In this document: piece after piece, positions 28,898 to 38,015 of the stretch
Position numbering within the stretch: the stretch's first letter is position 1
Layout of the letters: the number at the start of each line of letters is the position of its first letter
Assembly: GCA_020348445.1 (NCBI GenBank)
Contig: CP070751.1
Span: 405,772 to 469,771, forward strand
Direction: 5' to 3'
DNA from: Thermoplasmata archaeon
GTDB lineage: Archaea > Thermoplasmatota > Thermoplasmata > GCA-020350865
DNA length: 64,000 nt
Program-made: the position numbers and the translations under genes
Notes under the pieces: model-generated
The model's input: the letters and a program-made list of their open reading frames with translations, nothing else
Told to the model about the DNA's origin: nothing
The model's database searches: none

Positions 28898-30027
28898 TGG
28901 GTGATGGTATCGATTACGATGTTATCGTTGTGGGAGCAGGCCCAGCTGGACTGGTTGCCGGGGAATATGCGGCCAGAACCGGAGCCAAGGTTGTTGTAAT
29001 AGACAGGAAAAGAGAAATCGGGGCCCCTGTGAGGTGTGGAGAAGGTCTTGGCACTCCAAGTTTTGACCTTCTGGGTCTTCAACCCTCTTCTGATTTTGTC
29101 TTGAATAAAGTGAACAAGGCGGTGTTATTCTCGCCTAAAGGAAGGACATTAAAAATCAGTTTTCCCTATAGGGAATTCTCCTTGTATAGTCTTGATAGAT
29201 GTGCTTTCGAAAAGACGTTGGCATCCCGTATGGAAGCACAGGGAGGAGAAACCCTATTAGACACACAAGCCACAGGGCTTTTAAGAAAAGAAGGGAAAAT
29301 CTTGGGTTTGAAGACTACAAAAGGAGGGATTTTGGGGAAGGTAATCATAGGAGCAGATGGTCTCGAGTCGAGAATTGGTAGGTGGTGCAAACTTGTTAAG
29401 AGACTCAAAATGAACGAGATTTATACTTGTGCCCAGTACACCCTTATTGATCTGGAGGGGATAGACGATCACTTCGAGATACATTTTGGCGCAAAATACG
29501 CACCCGGGGGTTATGCCTGGCTATTTCCCAAAGGAAACAGGGAAGTGAATCTTGGGTTGGGTGTTTTAGCGTCATACAACCAAAAACCTATAGAGCTTCT
29601 TAATAAATTCAAAAAAAAGAGGGCCGAAAAAGCTCATTTTACACGATTTGTTACAGGCTGTATACCCTCCACACTGCCCCCACCTAAAACTGTGAAGGAG
29701 AATATTCTTCTTGTCGGTGATGCTGCAAGGCAAACTAACGCGGTTTCAGGGGGCGGGATTGCAAATGCGATTTTAGCCGGAAAGATAGCAGGGAAGGTGG
29801 CAGGAGAGGTATCAGTGGGGAATAAACCCATTTCTAGTTTGGAGGAATACGAAACTTCTTGGAGAAGCCATCTGGAAAAGATCCTGATTAAAAAGTACAA
29901 GCAGAGAAGATTCCTTGAAAGCGACAAAAAAAACGAAAGGATGTTCAGCTTTATGAAGCTGGCTGCAACCCTCAAACCAATAATACCAAAAAGCGTGATA
30001 GTACGGTGGCTTACCCCTGACTTTTAA
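28897..30027 (+). CDS. Geranylgeranyl-reductase-family FAD oxidoreductase
   Basis: GTG start overlapping the stop of the TrkA gene. An N-terminal Rossmann FAD motif (DYDVIVVGAGPAGLVAGEYAA), the PVRCGEG segment, the APGGYAWLFPKG motif typical of the geranylgeranyl reductase family, and a second FAD-contact motif (NILLVGDAARQTNAVSGGGIANA) are all present. Family members saturate geranylgeranyl chains of archaeal lipids or quinone side chains. The exact substrate cannot be told from sequence. The link with potassium-channel genes is by position only. Its end overlaps the convergent HD gene by 4 bp. Confidence 0.9.
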   Translation: MGDGIDYDVIVVGAGPAGLVAGEYAARTGAKVVVIDRKREIGAPVRCGEGLGTPSFDLLGLQPSSDFVLNKVNKAVLFSPKGRTLKISFPYREFSLYSLDRCAFEKTLASRMEAQGGETLLDTQATGLLRKEGKILGLKTTKGGILGKVIIGADGLESRIGRWCKLVKRLKMNEIYTCAQYTLIDLEGIDDHFEIHFGAKYAPGGYAWLFPKGNREVNLGLGVLASYNQKPIELLNKFKKKRAEKAHFTRFVTGCIPSTLPPPKTVKENILLVGDAARQTNAVSGGGIANAILAGKIAGKVAGEVSVGNKPISSLEEYETSWRSHLEKILIKKYKQRRFLESDKKNERMFSFMKLAATLKPIIPKSVIVRWLTPDF

Positions 30028-30566
30028 AGGGCATTTATTGTTTTCATCTCTTTTAATATCAAACGGATCTCAGGGGTTTTTATTTTTAAGTCCGCTTCTT
30101 TTATGAATTCATAAAGGTCCTTTTCAGGGGACATCTTCTGGTATTCCACAGCAGTTATCGCCATCTCAAGTTTGTCGATTTCTCTTAGTATCTTTGCTTC
30201 CTTGCTCTCCCCCTTCTCATATTCCATCCACAGGTTGAGGATTTGTTCTTTATTGGATATATCCAGAAGTAGTTCTCTCAGACCTTCTTCTTCTTTTTCC
30301 CGCTTTTCCTCCCTTGTTATTCCGTCATGCGGAGTGATATCACCTGCCATAACCTCTGCAAGGTCATGGACAACTGCCATGCGAATTAGCTTGGAGGAAT
30401 CCACATCCAAAGTGTCCCCCAGCACCATTGCCATAAAGACTGTTCTGAAGGAGTGATCTGCAACTGACTCAGGCTCTGGGATTTTGTGCCTAAGCCAGCC
30501 TGATCTGAGCAATCTCTTGAGCTTTCCCACCCTAAAAAACAATTGAGTTTGCGCTCTTTCGTTCAT
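30024..30566 (-). CDS. HD-domain phosphohydrolase (YfbR/HDDC2-like)
   Basis: 180 residues with the metal-binding H...HD...D pattern: ADHSFRT, VVHDLAEVMAGDI and the later ILREIDKLEMA. This matches the HDDC2/YfbR group of 5'-deoxynucleotidases, which hydrolyse deoxynucleoside monophosphates; the substrate here is inferred from family only. Same strand as the class II aldolase homologue upstream (gap 20 bp), so possibly co-transcribed. Confidence 0.88.
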   Translation of the reverse strand: MNERAQTQLFFRVGKLKRLLRSGWLRHKIPEPESVADHSFRTVFMAMVLGDTLDVDSSKLIRMAVVHDLAEVMAGDITPHDGITREEKREKEEEGLRELLLDISNKEQILNLWMEYEKGESKEAKILREIDKLEMAITAVEYQKMSPEKDLYEFIKEADLKIKTPEIRLILKEMKTINAL

Positions 30567-30586
30567 ATCCTCACCTCATAAAGATG

Positions 30587-31231
30587 TTATTTTAATTTAG
30601 AAAGATGTTTTAAGAAATCATCTTTTAGCTCCTGGGGAAGGAAATTCAACTTCAAGTCCGAGATTCTTGAGAAGACAAGCATTTTACATAAAAACTCCAA
30701 GGTCTCTGTTTTAAGAAGGGCGTCATCCAGACTTTTTGCCCAGCAGATTGCCCCGTGGTTTGAGAGAATTATTATGTCGCTGTTCAATGCCTTTTCAGAG
30801 ACTGACTTGGCAAGTTCCATGCTCCCTGGATGATTGTACTCCACCCTGCCTATCTTCTCTATGTACGCCATTGACTCGGGAAAAAGCTTGGTATCCACTT
30901 CAAAATCTGTGCAGGATACAAGTGTTGTGAAAAACGGTTGTGAATGAAACACACAATTGGCTTCTTTTTGGATTTTGTATATCTCGGTATGCATTTTCAA
31001 CTCGATGGATGGTTTTCCTTTATCTTGTGGTTCTTCGTTCTCCAGATTCATTACCACAAAGTCATTTTCATTTAGTTTTTCAAGGTGTGCACCCGAGCCA
31101 GTGATCAAGTATGTTTGTTCATCCAGCCTGCAACTGATGTTGCCCGAGTGACCCCATATCAGATTCTTTGTTTCTGCCTCAGATCCGAATTCTACCATGC
31201 TCTTGATCAGCATCTTTTTATTTGGTACCAT
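30587..31231 (-). CDS. Class II aldolase/adducin-family protein with altered metal site
   Basis: 214 residues with the class II aldolase fold signatures: GNISCRL near the start, PSIELKMHTEIY (the Glu that matches the catalytic acid of fuculose-phosphate aldolase), NHPGSMELA and SNHGAICWAKSLDDAL. In known enzymes zinc is held by an HxH pair plus a later His; here the pair reads HSQ, so one ligand appears replaced by Gln. It may be an aldolase with altered metal binding, an MtnB-like dehydratase relative, or a non-catalytic form. A CTTTTATAATC TATA box lies near 31284-31294. Confidence 0.82.
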   Translation of the reverse strand: MVPNKKMLIKSMVEFGSEAETKNLIWGHSGNISCRLDEQTYLITGSGAHLEKLNENDFVVMNLENEEPQDKGKPSIELKMHTEIYKIQKEANCVFHSQPFFTTLVSCTDFEVDTKLFPESMAYIEKIGRVEYNHPGSMELAKSVSEKALNSDIIILSNHGAICWAKSLDDALLKTETLEFLCKMLVFSRISDLKLNFLPQELKDDFLKHLSKLK

Positions 31232-31312
31232 AAAAGGATAATCCCTATTACATATTATATTACTTTCTTAAGATGCACAAGATTATAAAAGAACCAAGAT
31301 TTTAAAACGACG

Positions 31313-32695
31313 TTACTCTACCTGATCTATAATGTCTGAATCACTACTGTGATAAATCGTGGTAACCTTTTGGTTGATATTTATCCTCAGGCGATCTTCA
31401 TTTATTATCCCTTGATATTTGGTTGGTAATGCGTCCATATAGTCCTGATATATTGAATAGAATTCACTTGCCTCGCCTGTGGTGTCCCAGGTGATTTTTA
31501 AAACAGACAGATAATCTGTGTCATTTTTATAATAGTAATATTTATCACCACCCCAACCTTCTGCCGCATCTGCTGCATCCGATTCTGAGATGTAATTAAC
31601 CAGCATAACATAGAGGGTGTATTCCCCCATTATTTCCTCGAATACAAGGTCCATACCCTGCACATTCTTGTCAAAACTCACACTCACAGGTTCTTCCCTC
31701 TGATGATATTTTTCAATGTGCATTATCTGCTCTGTGGAAACTGGTGGGTCATAGTACAGTTTGTTTACCTCATCCCATCCTCCGTCATCATATATTTCCT
31801 CTACAAATTCCTCACCATAGAGATAAGGAAAATACATAAGTCTTAAAACCATCTCTGGGATATAAACGCTAGAACCAACAATCTTTGATATTTCTTTATT
31901 ATACTCTCTTTTTTCGCTGGTAGATAGTGTATCTTTGTAAATATTCTCTGTCAAACTCGCATCTCCCTCGACAACTGCCTCCCTTGCAGCATCTTCTTCG
32001 CTGTCTGCTCCCTTCTCAAATGCCGTGAGATTGAAATGCTGATCCTGAAGTGCATGTGTGAACTCATGCGATAATATCACTCTGTCCATAATTGATGCAT
32101 GCCCTTCTACCAACCATACCTCTTTTTCCTCTGGTTTATAGAATCCAAGTATCTGGGACGAATATGCATCTAATATTATTTGAGTCAGGTTCTCTTCGTA
32201 ATCCAAAAGAAACAAGGCGTCCATAACAAGTCTCAATTCCTCCATCTCTTCATAGTCCTCGGGTTCAAGTGATTGGATGATGTCTTGTCTTAGTTCATCT
32301 TCGGTAAGGTACATTACCGGGACATCCTGAAGCACATCCAGTTCCCTGATCTTCGAGACATCATTGATCGTTACCATATCATTTTCGTCAGGGGGTTTAT
32401 ACAAAACTGTATATGCGTACACTGCCAACACCAACATAATAACCACAAAAGCAGTGGCAATTATCGGGAAAACCTTGCGCTTCTGCTTTGGAGGAGGCGG
32501 CTTTTCTGCTGGTTGTGGGAAATACTGGTGCTTTGCGACGGGTGGTTGTGGTTGGACTGCAGGTTGCTGAACTTGTGGAGGTAATGTATATACATTGCAT
32601 CGATAGCAGTACCATTGATTGTATTGGGGAATGTATGTAAGGGGACCATTGCAGTATTGACAGGCATTTAGTTGCATTTGTGGTGAATAATTCAT
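31313..32695 (-). CDS. Zinc-ribbon membrane metallopeptidase (HExxH)
   Basis: ATG at 32695 preferred (MNYSPQMQLN): the in-frame ATG at 32788 lies upstream of the TTTATATAATA promoter box (about 32735-32745). Layout: an N-terminal zinc ribbon (CQYCNGPLTYIPQYNQWYCYRC), a Pro/Gln-rich linker, one transmembrane helix (VFPIIATAFVVIMLVLAVYAY), then a large domain with the zinc-peptidase motif HEFTHALQDQHF and an EDAAREAVVEGDAS helix that could supply the third ligand. The catalytic domain is predicted outside and the ribbon inside. The ribbon closely resembles those in the protein at 50067-51011. Substrate unknown. Confidence 0.85.
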   Translation of the reverse strand: MNYSPQMQLNACQYCNGPLTYIPQYNQWYCYRCNVYTLPPQVQQPAVQPQPPVAKHQYFPQPAEKPPPPKQKRKVFPIIATAFVVIMLVLAVYAYTVLYKPPDENDMVTINDVSKIRELDVLQDVPVMYLTEDELRQDIIQSLEPEDYEEMEELRLVMDALFLLDYEENLTQIILDAYSSQILGFYKPEEKEVWLVEGHASIMDRVILSHEFTHALQDQHFNLTAFEKGADSEEDAAREAVVEGDASLTENIYKDTLSTSEKREYNKEISKIVGSSVYIPEMVLRLMYFPYLYGEEFVEEIYDDGGWDEVNKLYYDPPVSTEQIMHIEKYHQREEPVSVSFDKNVQGMDLVFEEIMGEYTLYVMLVNYISESDAADAAEGWGGDKYYYYKNDTDYLSVLKITWDTTGEASEFYSIYQDYMDALPTKYQGIINEDRLRININQKVTTIYHSSDSDIIDQVE

Positions 32696-32824
32696 AATAT
32701 CATCATTTTTGGTATAATAAATTATGTATCGTTCCAATATTATATAAATGTATATCAACTTACTTATGCACGCATCCCATACGTTCATTTATGAAGTAAT
32801 ACAAAACAAATGAATAAGGCTATC

Positions 32825-32853
32825 GTCGAACTATACTTCGACAGTTTTATATA
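32825..32853 (+). promoter_or_regulatory. Promoter and GTCGAA-N6-TTCGAC operator of the mevalonate locus
   Basis: The perfect inverted repeat GTCGAA (32825-32830) and TTCGAC (32837-32842) with a 6-bp spacer sits directly before a TTTATATA box at 32846-32853. The ATG at 32877 is about 25 bp from the box centre, so the mRNA is probably leaderless. The inverted repeat covers the BRE position, a place where a dimeric HTH repressor could block TFB binding. The first gene of the locus encodes such an HTH protein. Confidence 0.6.
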
Positions 32854-32876
32854 CGCCATCATGTATTCACATCCAC

Positions 32877-33554
32877 ATGAAAATGGAACTCAAAGAGAAG
32901 ATTGCAGGGGAAATCTCCCTGTCTGAAGAGCCTGGTGTGACAATAAGGAAATGGAGAGAGGCCTTTGCCCTGAGCCAGCAGGAGCTTGCAGAGTATCTCG
33001 GTATTTCGCCGTCTGTGATATCGGACTACGAATCAGGAAGAAGAAAATCACCTGGTGTGGCAACAGTAAAAAGGATTGTGGATGCCCTAATTGAGCTCGA
33101 TGAAAAGGCTGGGGGCAGGATACTCAAACGGTACCAGTCAGAAAAACAGAACAAGGCGATTTTGAGTATGAAGGAGTTTCCGGTGCCTGTTCCCACCAAG
33201 AAGTTCGTATCGTCTATAAAAGGCAAGAACCTTTCAAAGGTTTCATTTGAAAGCGACGTTCATGGGTACACGGTAATAGACAGCCTGAGGGCCATAACAT
33301 CCCTGGATTCGTCTGATTACCTTAAAATCTACGGGTGGAGCAGTCAAAGGGCCCTGATATTCACTGGTGTCAAGTACGGAAGATCACCCATGGTAGCAAT
33401 CAGGGCGCACCCATTAAAACCGGCCATGGTAGTGTTTCATGAACCCGAGCGTGTGGACGACCTTGCTGTGAAGCTGGCGAACCTTGAGAGAATACCTCTT
33501 GTGGTTACTGATTTATCCATGCAGAAGCTGATTGAAAGGCTTGAGGCTCTATAA
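32877..33554 (+). CDS. XRE-type HTH regulator of the HMG-CoA synthase locus
   Basis: 225 residues. Residues about 20-75 form an XRE/Cro HTH (IRKWREAFALSQQELAEYLG ... SPSVISDYESGRR). The C-terminal 130 residues form a conserved domain with strands such as GYTVIDSLRAITSLDSSDYL and MVVFHEPERVDDLAVKL. This resembles the archaeal family COG1709, which commonly sits beside HMG-CoA synthase. The next gene starts 18 bp after its stop. It probably controls the mevalonate genes and itself through the inverted repeat upstream (inference). Confidence 0.85.
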   Translation: MKMELKEKIAGEISLSEEPGVTIRKWREAFALSQQELAEYLGISPSVISDYESGRRKSPGVATVKRIVDALIELDEKAGGRILKRYQSEKQNKAILSMKEFPVPVPTKKFVSSIKGKNLSKVSFESDVHGYTVIDSLRAITSLDSSDYLKIYGWSSQRALIFTGVKYGRSPMVAIRAHPLKPAMVVFHEPERVDDLAVKLANLERIPLVVTDLSMQKLIERLEAL

Positions 33555-33572
33555 TTTTTCGAGGGTGAGTAA

Positions 33573-34625
33573 ATGGAAGTTGGTATAGTGAGTTATGGTG
33601 CGTACGTACCACGATACAGGATCAAACCCCATGAGATCGCAGCTGTATGGGGAGTTGACGGGGATGCCATGAGCAAGGGACTTGGAATTCAAAGCAAATC
33701 TGTTCCAGGTCCTGATGAGGATGTCATTACAATCGCTGTGGAGGCAGCACGAATCGCACTTTCAAGATGTAAAATAGATACAAAAGATATAGGATCCATT
33801 TATGTGGGTTCAGAGTCCCATCCCTACGCAGTCAAACCTTCTGCTACAATTGTTGCAGAGGCAATAGGTGCAACTCCTGATTTGACAGCAGCTGATTACG
33901 AGTTCGCGTGCAAGGCAGGAACAGCGGCAATTCAGACTTGCGCTGGGCTTGTTGGTTCCGGTTCAATTAAATATGGTGTGGCAATAGGTTCTGACACCTC
34001 TCAGGGAGCCCCTGGAGACGCACTTGAGTACACTGCCTCAGCAGGCGGTGCCGCATTCATCATAGGATCTGAAAATGTGATAGCAAAAATCAATAGAACA
34101 TGTTCTTACACAACAGATACACCAGATTTCTGGAGACGGGAGGGCGAGAAGTACCCAAGTCACGGTGGTAGGTTCACAGGCGAACCCGCGTATTTCAAAC
34201 ATATAATCTCCTGTGCCGGCAATCTTATGAAGAAGCAGGACACAAAACCCTCTGACTACAACTATGCAGTGTTTCACCAGCCCAATGGCAAGTTCCCTGT
34301 TTCAGTGGCAAAGAAATTGGGCTTTACAAAGGAGCAGATTAAAGAGGGCCTTTTGACTCCTGTCATTGGTAACACATATTCTGGTGCAGTGATGATAGGG
34401 CTTGCCGCAGTTTTGGATGTTGCCAAACCCGAGGATAGAATCCTCATGGTTGCATACGGCTCAGGTGCAGGCTCAGACAGCTTTGACATAACTGTGACAG
34501 ATGAAATAGAAAAACTAAATCGCAACGGCACGCAATCTGTTTCGGCTCTAATCAAAAACCACAAGTTCGTGTCCTATGCAACCTACGCAAAGTACATGGG
34601 CAAGATACATCTGAGGGGTGCATAA
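33573..34625 (+). CDS. Hydroxymethylglutaryl-CoA synthase, archaeal type
   Basis: Condenses acetyl-CoA with acetoacetyl-CoA to HMG-CoA in the mevalonate pathway for archaeal lipids. 350 residues. The N-terminus [16 protein letters not shown], catalytic Glu81 (GSESHPYA), nucleophile Cys113 ([10 protein letters not shown]) and the later [14 protein letters not shown] are as in archaeal HMG-CoA synthases. Preceded by GAGGGTGA. Next comes the thiolase gene, 1 bp after the stop: the arrangement known for the archaeal thiolase/HMGCS/DUF35 complex, which passes acetoacetyl-CoA directly between active sites. Confidence 0.96.
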   Translation: MEVGIVSYGAYVPRYRIKPHEIAAVWGVDGDAMSKGLGIQSKSVPGPDEDVITIAVEAARIALSRCKIDTKDIGSIYVGSESHPYAVKPSATIVAEAIGATPDLTAADYEFACKAGTAAIQTCAGLVGSGSIKYGVAIGSDTSQGAPGDALEYTASAGGAAFIIGSENVIAKINRTCSYTTDTPDFWRREGEKYPSHGGRFTGEPAYFKHIISCAGNLMKKQDTKPSDYNYAVFHQPNGKFPVSVAKKLGFTKEQIKEGLLTPVIGNTYSGAVMIGLAAVLDVAKPEDRILMVAYGSGAGSDSFDITVTDEIEKLNRNGTQSVSALIKNHKFVSYATYAKYMGKIHLRGA

Positions 34626-34626
34626 T

Positions 34627-35796
34627 ATGAGGGAAGTGGCTGTGATAGGAATAGGCGAGACCAAGTTCGGGGAGCTTTGGGACAAGTCCTTTAGGGAGAT
34701 AGGAATAGAGGCTGGTCTTTTGGCTATTTCTGACTCCAAGATCAAGGGCGAGGAAATTGATGCTCTATATATCGGAAACATGTCAGCTGGGAGATTCATA
34801 GACCAGGAGCATATAGCTCCCTTGGTTGCAGATTATGTGGGACTTGCTGGACAGAACCTTCCTGCAACGAGAATAGAGGGTGCAGGAGCCTCAGGCGGTT
34901 TAGCCTTGTCTTCGGCCTATATGGCCGTGGCATCCGAGGTTCACGATATCGTGGTTGTGGGGGGTGCTGAGAAGATGACAGATGTGAGCGAGGTGTACGC
35001 CCAGGAAATCCTTGCCTCCACAGCAGATCAGGAATGGGAATCTGTTTTCGGCGCCACATTTGCAGGTCTTCATGCCATGATCGCAAAAAGACACATGCAT
35101 GAGTTTGGAACAACAAGGGAGCAACTTGGTATGGTTGCAGTCAAGAACCATAAAAACGGAGCTCTTAATCCCAATGCACAGTACAGAAGGGAGATGGCCT
35201 TGGAGGTGGTTCTGCGTGCTCCTATGGTTGCAGAGCCTCTTGGACTTTTTGACTGCGCACCTTTATCTGACGGTGCAGCAGCTTTGGTTTTATGTCCCTT
35301 GGATAAGGCAAAGGAGTACACTGACAATCCAGTAAGAATCGCGAGCTGCGGTCAGGCCGGGGATTTCATGGCCCTTCATGATAGACGAGATATCTGCACC
35401 ATGGATGCAACTGTAGTTGCAGGGAAGAAGGCCTTCAAGTATGCTGGCATAGGCCCATCAGATATCAATTTGGCTGAGGTGCATGACAACTACACTATTT
35501 CCGAGATACTGGCAATAGAGGATATTGGATTCTTTAAAAAGGGTGAGGGTGGGAAGGCCACCGAAGAAGGTAAAACTGCATTGAACTCCGAGATTTCAAT
35601 TAATTCATCAGGAGGCCTTAAAGCTAGAGGGCAGCCTGTGGGTGCGACAGGAGTTGCCCAGGCAGTTGAGGTGGTGAGGCAGCTTAGAGGTGAGGCAGGT
35701 GACAGGCAGGTTAAGGATGCAAGGTATGGATTGACTCATAATGTTGGAGGGACTGGCGCTTCAGTGATTGTGCACATCTTCGAGGGAGGTGTTTGA
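34627..35796 (+). CDS. Acetyl-CoA acetyltransferase (archaeal thiolase)
   Basis: Makes acetoacetyl-CoA from two acetyl-CoA. ATG at 34627 is chosen over the GTG at 34618, with GAGGGG 8 nt upstream. 389 residues of the SCP-x-like thiolase type: [14 protein letters not shown] start, the active-site Cys position replaced by the archaeal [10 protein letters not shown] context, HDNYTISE, and the C-terminal [14 protein letters not shown] and [10 protein letters not shown] motifs. Works with the HMG-CoA synthase upstream and the DUF35 protein downstream in one complex. Confidence 0.94.
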   Translation: MREVAVIGIGETKFGELWDKSFREIGIEAGLLAISDSKIKGEEIDALYIGNMSAGRFIDQEHIAPLVADYVGLAGQNLPATRIEGAGASGGLALSSAYMAVASEVHDIVVVGGAEKMTDVSEVYAQEILASTADQEWESVFGATFAGLHAMIAKRHMHEFGTTREQLGMVAVKNHKNGALNPNAQYRREMALEVVLRAPMVAEPLGLFDCAPLSDGAAALVLCPLDKAKEYTDNPVRIASCGQAGDFMALHDRRDICTMDATVVAGKKAFKYAGIGPSDINLAEVHDNYTISEILAIEDIGFFKKGEGGKATEEGKTALNSEISINSSGGLKARGQPVGATGVAQAVEVVRQLRGEAGDRQVKDARYGLTHNVGGTGASVIVHIFEGGV

Positions 35797-35797
35797 A

Positions 35798-36196
35798 ATG
35801 GCCATACCACGTTTTTGGCGTGAGATCCCCAGTAGGTACAATCTCATAGGAACAGAATGTGGGAATTGCGGCAAGAGGTACTTTCCCCCAAGGATCATAT
35901 GCCCTCAGTGCCACAGAAAGAGCTTTGGTAAGATGAAGAACGTGAGATTTACTGGATCAGGGGAGATTGTTACATACTCTGTTATCCACAACGCACCAAA
36001 GGCCTTTGAGATGCAGGTTCCTTATATCATAGCAATTATAGAATTTGAAGAGGGTGTGCGGGCAACTGGTCAGATCATTGACTGCGAGGTTGAGGATGTC
36101 AAAATCGGAATGAAGGTAAGTCCAGCCTTCAGAAAGATAGGGGAGGATGGAAAATCGGGTGTGATATACTACGGCTATAAATTTAAGCCCGCCTAG
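35798..36196 (+). CDS. DUF35 zinc-ribbon/OB-fold protein of the HMGCS complex
   Basis: Start at 35798 (MAIPRFWRE), right after the thiolase stop with GGGAGGTG upstream. 132 residues: N-terminal zinc ribbon (CGNCGKRYFPPRIICPQC) and a C-terminal OB fold (GSGEIVTYSVIHNAPKAF, VRATGQIIDCEV). In archaea this protein bridges thiolase and HMG-CoA synthase and helps hold the shared CoA-binding site. The tight spacing of the three genes supports that role here. Confidence 0.93.
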   Translation: MAIPRFWREIPSRYNLIGTECGNCGKRYFPPRIICPQCHRKSFGKMKNVRFTGSGEIVTYSVIHNAPKAFEMQVPYIIAIIEFEEGVRATGQIIDCEVEDVKIGMKVSPAFRKIGEDGKSGVIYYGYKFKPA

Positions 36197-36252
36197 GTCT
36201 TTTTGGTTACGTCAGCCCATCCTAAAAATAGCTTTGTATGGAAGGTGATTGC

Positions 36253-37092
36253 ATGGTAGACAAAAAAATTCCGATTTATATTGTGGATGCTTTTACAGAC
36301 GAAAAATTTAAGGGGAACCCTGCTGCAGTCTGTCTTCTCAATCAACGTCTAGATGAGGGTGTGATGCAGAAAATAGCTGCTGAGATGAACCTATCTGAGA
36401 CCGCATTTTTGACTTCTATCGAAGGTAAGCCAATTTCCGAATCAAAGAATTTTTCCCTTAGATGGTTCACTCCCAAGGTTGAGGTTCCTCTTTGTGGACA
36501 TGCGACCCTGGCCACTTCTGCTATACTTTTTAACGAGGTAGGATTGTCATCTGAAGAGGTATCCTATGAGACTAAAAGCGGGACTTTGACTGCAAAGAAA
36601 GTAGAGGAAGGAATACTTCTTAACTTCCCTTCCAATGAACCAGAGCCCATCGATCCTCCAATGGAATTACTAAAGGCCATGGGAATTTCTGAGTTTGAAG
36701 ATGTCGCTTTGGCAAAGAATGCCAAGAAACTTCTTGTTCATCTAAAAAACGAGGAAACTGTGAGGAATCTGCAACCAAATTTTGAAAAGATGATGCGAGC
36801 AACCACGAAGGAAAATATTATTGGTGTTATTGCCACCTCAGAAGGTTCTCCCCCCTATGATTTTGTCTCGAGGTTCTTTGCTCCGTGGGTTGGGATAAAT
36901 GAAGATCCTGTGACTGGGGCGGCTCATACTGTATTAACTCCGTATTGGTCCAAGATGCTGAATAAACAGAAGATGACTGCGTACCAGGCTTCGGAGAGAG
37001 GGGGCAAGTTGATTGTAAGTCTTGATCCTGACAATAGAGTTGATTTGATTGGTGACGTTGTCATTGTTTCAAAAGGGGAACTGTATTTATGA
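36253..37092 (+). CDS. PhzF-family epimerase/isomerase
   Basis: GGAAGGTGA precedes the ATG at 36253. The 279 residues form two diaminopimelate-epimerase-like halves: FKGNPAAVCLL, the catalytic Glu in NLSETAFL, CGHATLATSAIL and EDPVTGAAHTVL. Family members catalyse proton shifts, as in PhzF of phenazine synthesis, but most homologues in other contexts have unknown substrates. The start of the next gene overlaps its stop (ATGA), implying translational coupling with the acetyltransferase. Confidence 0.9.
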   Translation: MVDKKIPIYIVDAFTDEKFKGNPAAVCLLNQRLDEGVMQKIAAEMNLSETAFLTSIEGKPISESKNFSLRWFTPKVEVPLCGHATLATSAILFNEVGLSSEEVSYETKSGTLTAKKVEEGILLNFPSNEPEPIDPPMELLKAMGISEFEDVALAKNAKKLLVHLKNEETVRNLQPNFEKMMRATTKENIIGVIATSEGSPPYDFVSRFFAPWVGINEDPVTGAAHTVLTPYWSKMLNKQKMTAYQASERGGKLIVSLDPDNRVDLIGDVVIVSKGELYL

Positions 37093-37976
37093 GAAATACG
37101 GGGGAAATGAATAGAAACCAAATACAGAAGAAGTTGATTATAAAAAAACCTGAGAATTCTGAACTCATAGATACTGCAAAATTCTATTTAAGGGCTTTTG
37201 GAGCAACTGATATGTCAAAGGCAGAGAAATTAATCGATTTTTGGAAATTATTTATTGAAAATAAGATTTGTCATTTTATTATAGCCAAGCACAAAGAAAA
37301 AGCAGTTGGCTGCGGTGCCTTGGTAACATACCCTGATATGGCTTGGGTTGCATGGATGGCCACTGATATTGATTTTCAGAAAAAAGGTATTGGAAATGTG
37401 ATAATGAAGAATTTGATGGATTATGCCCATGAAATGGGGATAAAAACCTTGAAACTGGATGCAACAGAAATCGGAGAAAAACTGTATTCAAAATTCGAAT
37501 TTAGAAATGAGTACCAGGTTATATGGTATGAAATTAATTATCCACGCAAATCAAATGATCAAAGAGGAATGGAAATTACAGTGATGGATGAAATTCCAGA
37601 ATGGTGTTTAAAATTAGACAAGGAAGCCTTTGGAGATGACAGGAGCCAGCTTTTACAACTATTATTAAAGAATGGCGGAAAAGTATTATCTATTGAAAAT
37701 GAAGGATATGGAATTCTGTGGAAAAACAGAATCGGCCCGGTGATAGCTGAAAATATGGAATGTGCAATTGCTATCGTAAGGCATGCGTCCGAAATGGGAG
37801 CTGAGAAAATATATATCCCTTTGCACAAAGAACTACCTAATAAATTTATTATAGATTTTAATAAAAAAAGGATGGGAAATACCCAAATTCCCTGTTGCAC
37901 AAGGATGACATACGGGGAGATAATAAAAGAAAACACAAAGAACGTATATGCTTCATTCATTGCTGCTACAGGATAA
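37089..37976 (+). CDS. GNAT acetyltransferase with second C-terminal domain
   Basis: 295 residues. Residues about 10-150 form a GNAT domain with the acetyl-CoA loop QKKGIGNVIMKNLM and the strand AVGCGALVTYPDMAWVAWMA. The C-terminal half (EWCLKLDKEAFGDDRSQLLQ ... IYIPLHKELPNKFI) matches the second, degenerate domain seen in some two-domain GNAT proteins. ATG at 37089 overlaps the PhzF stop; an internal ATG at 37107 is an alternative. Substrate unknown. Its A/T content is higher than that of the flanking genes. Confidence 0.85.
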   Translation: MRNTGEMNRNQIQKKLIIKKPENSELIDTAKFYLRAFGATDMSKAEKLIDFWKLFIENKICHFIIAKHKEKAVGCGALVTYPDMAWVAWMATDIDFQKKGIGNVIMKNLMDYAHEMGIKTLKLDATEIGEKLYSKFEFRNEYQVIWYEINYPRKSNDQRGMEITVMDEIPEWCLKLDKEAFGDDRSQLLQLLLKNGGKVLSIENEGYGILWKNRIGPVIAENMECAIAIVRHASEMGAEKIYIPLHKELPNKFIIDFNKKRMGNTQIPCCTRMTYGEIIKENTKNVYASFIAATG

Positions 37977-38015
37977 TATAAAATTAGAAAAATCAAATAT
38001 GTTCTTACACAGTTA

